Positions 41,834-41,868 of a stretch of DNA of 41,868 nt are shown piece by piece. How positions within the stretch are numbered: the first letter of the stretch is position 1; every line of letters starts with the position of its first letter. The translations under genes were made by a program, and so were the position numbers. The notes below the pieces were generated by a model. It saw only the letters and a program-made list of their open reading frames with translations. It was not told the DNA's origin and made no database searches. The stretch comes from Nitrospirota bacterium. Lineage in GTDB: Bacteria; Nitrospirota; Nitrospiria; Nitrospirales; UBA8639. The stretch spans positions 1 through 41,868 of the forward strand of contig JAQBUF010000027.1 in assembly GCA_027623995.1 (NCBI GenBank), read 5' to 3'.

Positions 41834-41868
41834 TCACGGCATCCCCAACATTTGACAAAAGCTCGGGA

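Larger units (their letters stand above)
39083..41864 (+). mobile_element. IS256-family element B, carrying nested element A
   Basis: Left terminal repeat at about 39083-39107 (GAGTTATACTCAAAAG, then GTTGGGGATG) and right one at about 41841-41864, which reads inverted as GAGCTTTTGTCAAATG, then TTGGGGATG. The B leader (39108-39180) contains AAAAGGAGG and the original start codon at 39181. Element A (39189-40581) sits between that leader and the intact transposase frame at 40583. Without A and one 9-bp duplication, B would be about 1.38 kb, normal for the family. The right flank is cut by the window end, so its target duplication cannot be checked. Confidence 0.75.

Noticed and set aside
41861-41868. 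Target duplication for IS256-B
   Set aside because: Only four bases (GGGA) remain after the right terminal repeat, and they do not match the start of the 8-9 bases before 39083; undecidable here.
1-41868. CRISPR arrays, tRNA or rRNA genes, prophage, toxin-antitoxin or other defence cassettes
   Set aside because: Looked for on both strands by pattern. No regularly spaced repeats, tRNA-like T-loops in context, phage structural genes or defence signature proteins were seen.

Overview
The window reads as a chromosomal segment of a Gram-negative, LPS-bearing bacterium of moderate G+C (roughly half by eye). A Nitrospirota/Nitrospira-like autotroph is my best guess. It is an inference from the gene mix (class I FBPase plus DhnA-type aldolase, PEP-CTERM protein, multi-heme peroxidase, tandem B12/radical-SAM proteins, many IS256/IS481/IS30 remnants) and not from any marker gene. 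No rRNA, tRNA, CRISPR array, prophage or recognisable defence system was found.

Layout. 0.1-5 kb: GT39-type membrane glycosyltransferase, PilZ protein, a secreted unknown and a PEP-CTERM protein with an EF-hand loop and a clear terminator. Next comes a structured intergenic element (4.74-4.94 kb). 5-12.5 kb: CDF metal exporter, PAP2 phosphatase, TatD nuclease, NYN/YacP protein, AMIN-amidase, TruA, a cupredoxin and glutamate dehydrogenase. The cupredoxin and gdhA are separated by a 341-bp inverted-repeat element with a REP doublet at its centre. 12.6-21.9 kb (minus strand): aldolase, cysE, ispF, a dockerin-tailed di-heme peroxidase, then ispD, PIN-TRAM, FBPase and a DUF3108 protein. The usual ispD-ispF neighbourhood is split by the peroxidase. 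22-25.8 kb: sugar-nucleotide and KDO genes (phosphomannomutase, manC, kdsC). 26-29.6 kb: two tandem B12-binding radical SAM paralogues, the second broken by one in-frame TAA. 30-35.2 kb (plus strand): lptF, lptG, fabF, an acyl carrier protein with a 100-residue basic tail, and lpxD. 35.3-37 kb: a membrane protein, an overlooked 59-aa yacG-like gene, a small His/Asp-rich ORF and a STAS protein.

37.3-41.9 kb is a mobile-element graveyard that can be read in layers. An IS30-type transposase is interrupted by a 220-bp non-autonomous element flanked by a 5-bp target duplication. A second, 189-bp copy of that element sits near kdsC with its own 5-bp duplication. A truncated IS481-type transposase is followed by an IS256-type element (B), into whose start codon a second IS256-type element (A) has inserted, giving a perfect 9-bp duplication that re-creates the ATG.

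Functionally, the core genes centre on the envelope: lipid A (lpxD), LPS export (lptFG), KDO (kdsC), GDP-mannose (manC, phosphomannomutase), GT39 sugar transfer and peptidoglycan amidase. Isoprenoid precursors (ispD, ispF) and gluconeogenesis (fbp, aldolase) complete the picture. The oddest items are the ACP-basic-tail protein overlapping lpxD, the dockerin-tailed peroxidase preceded by a strong terminator in its own leader, the stop-split radical SAM paralogue, and the repeat elements with resolvable ends.
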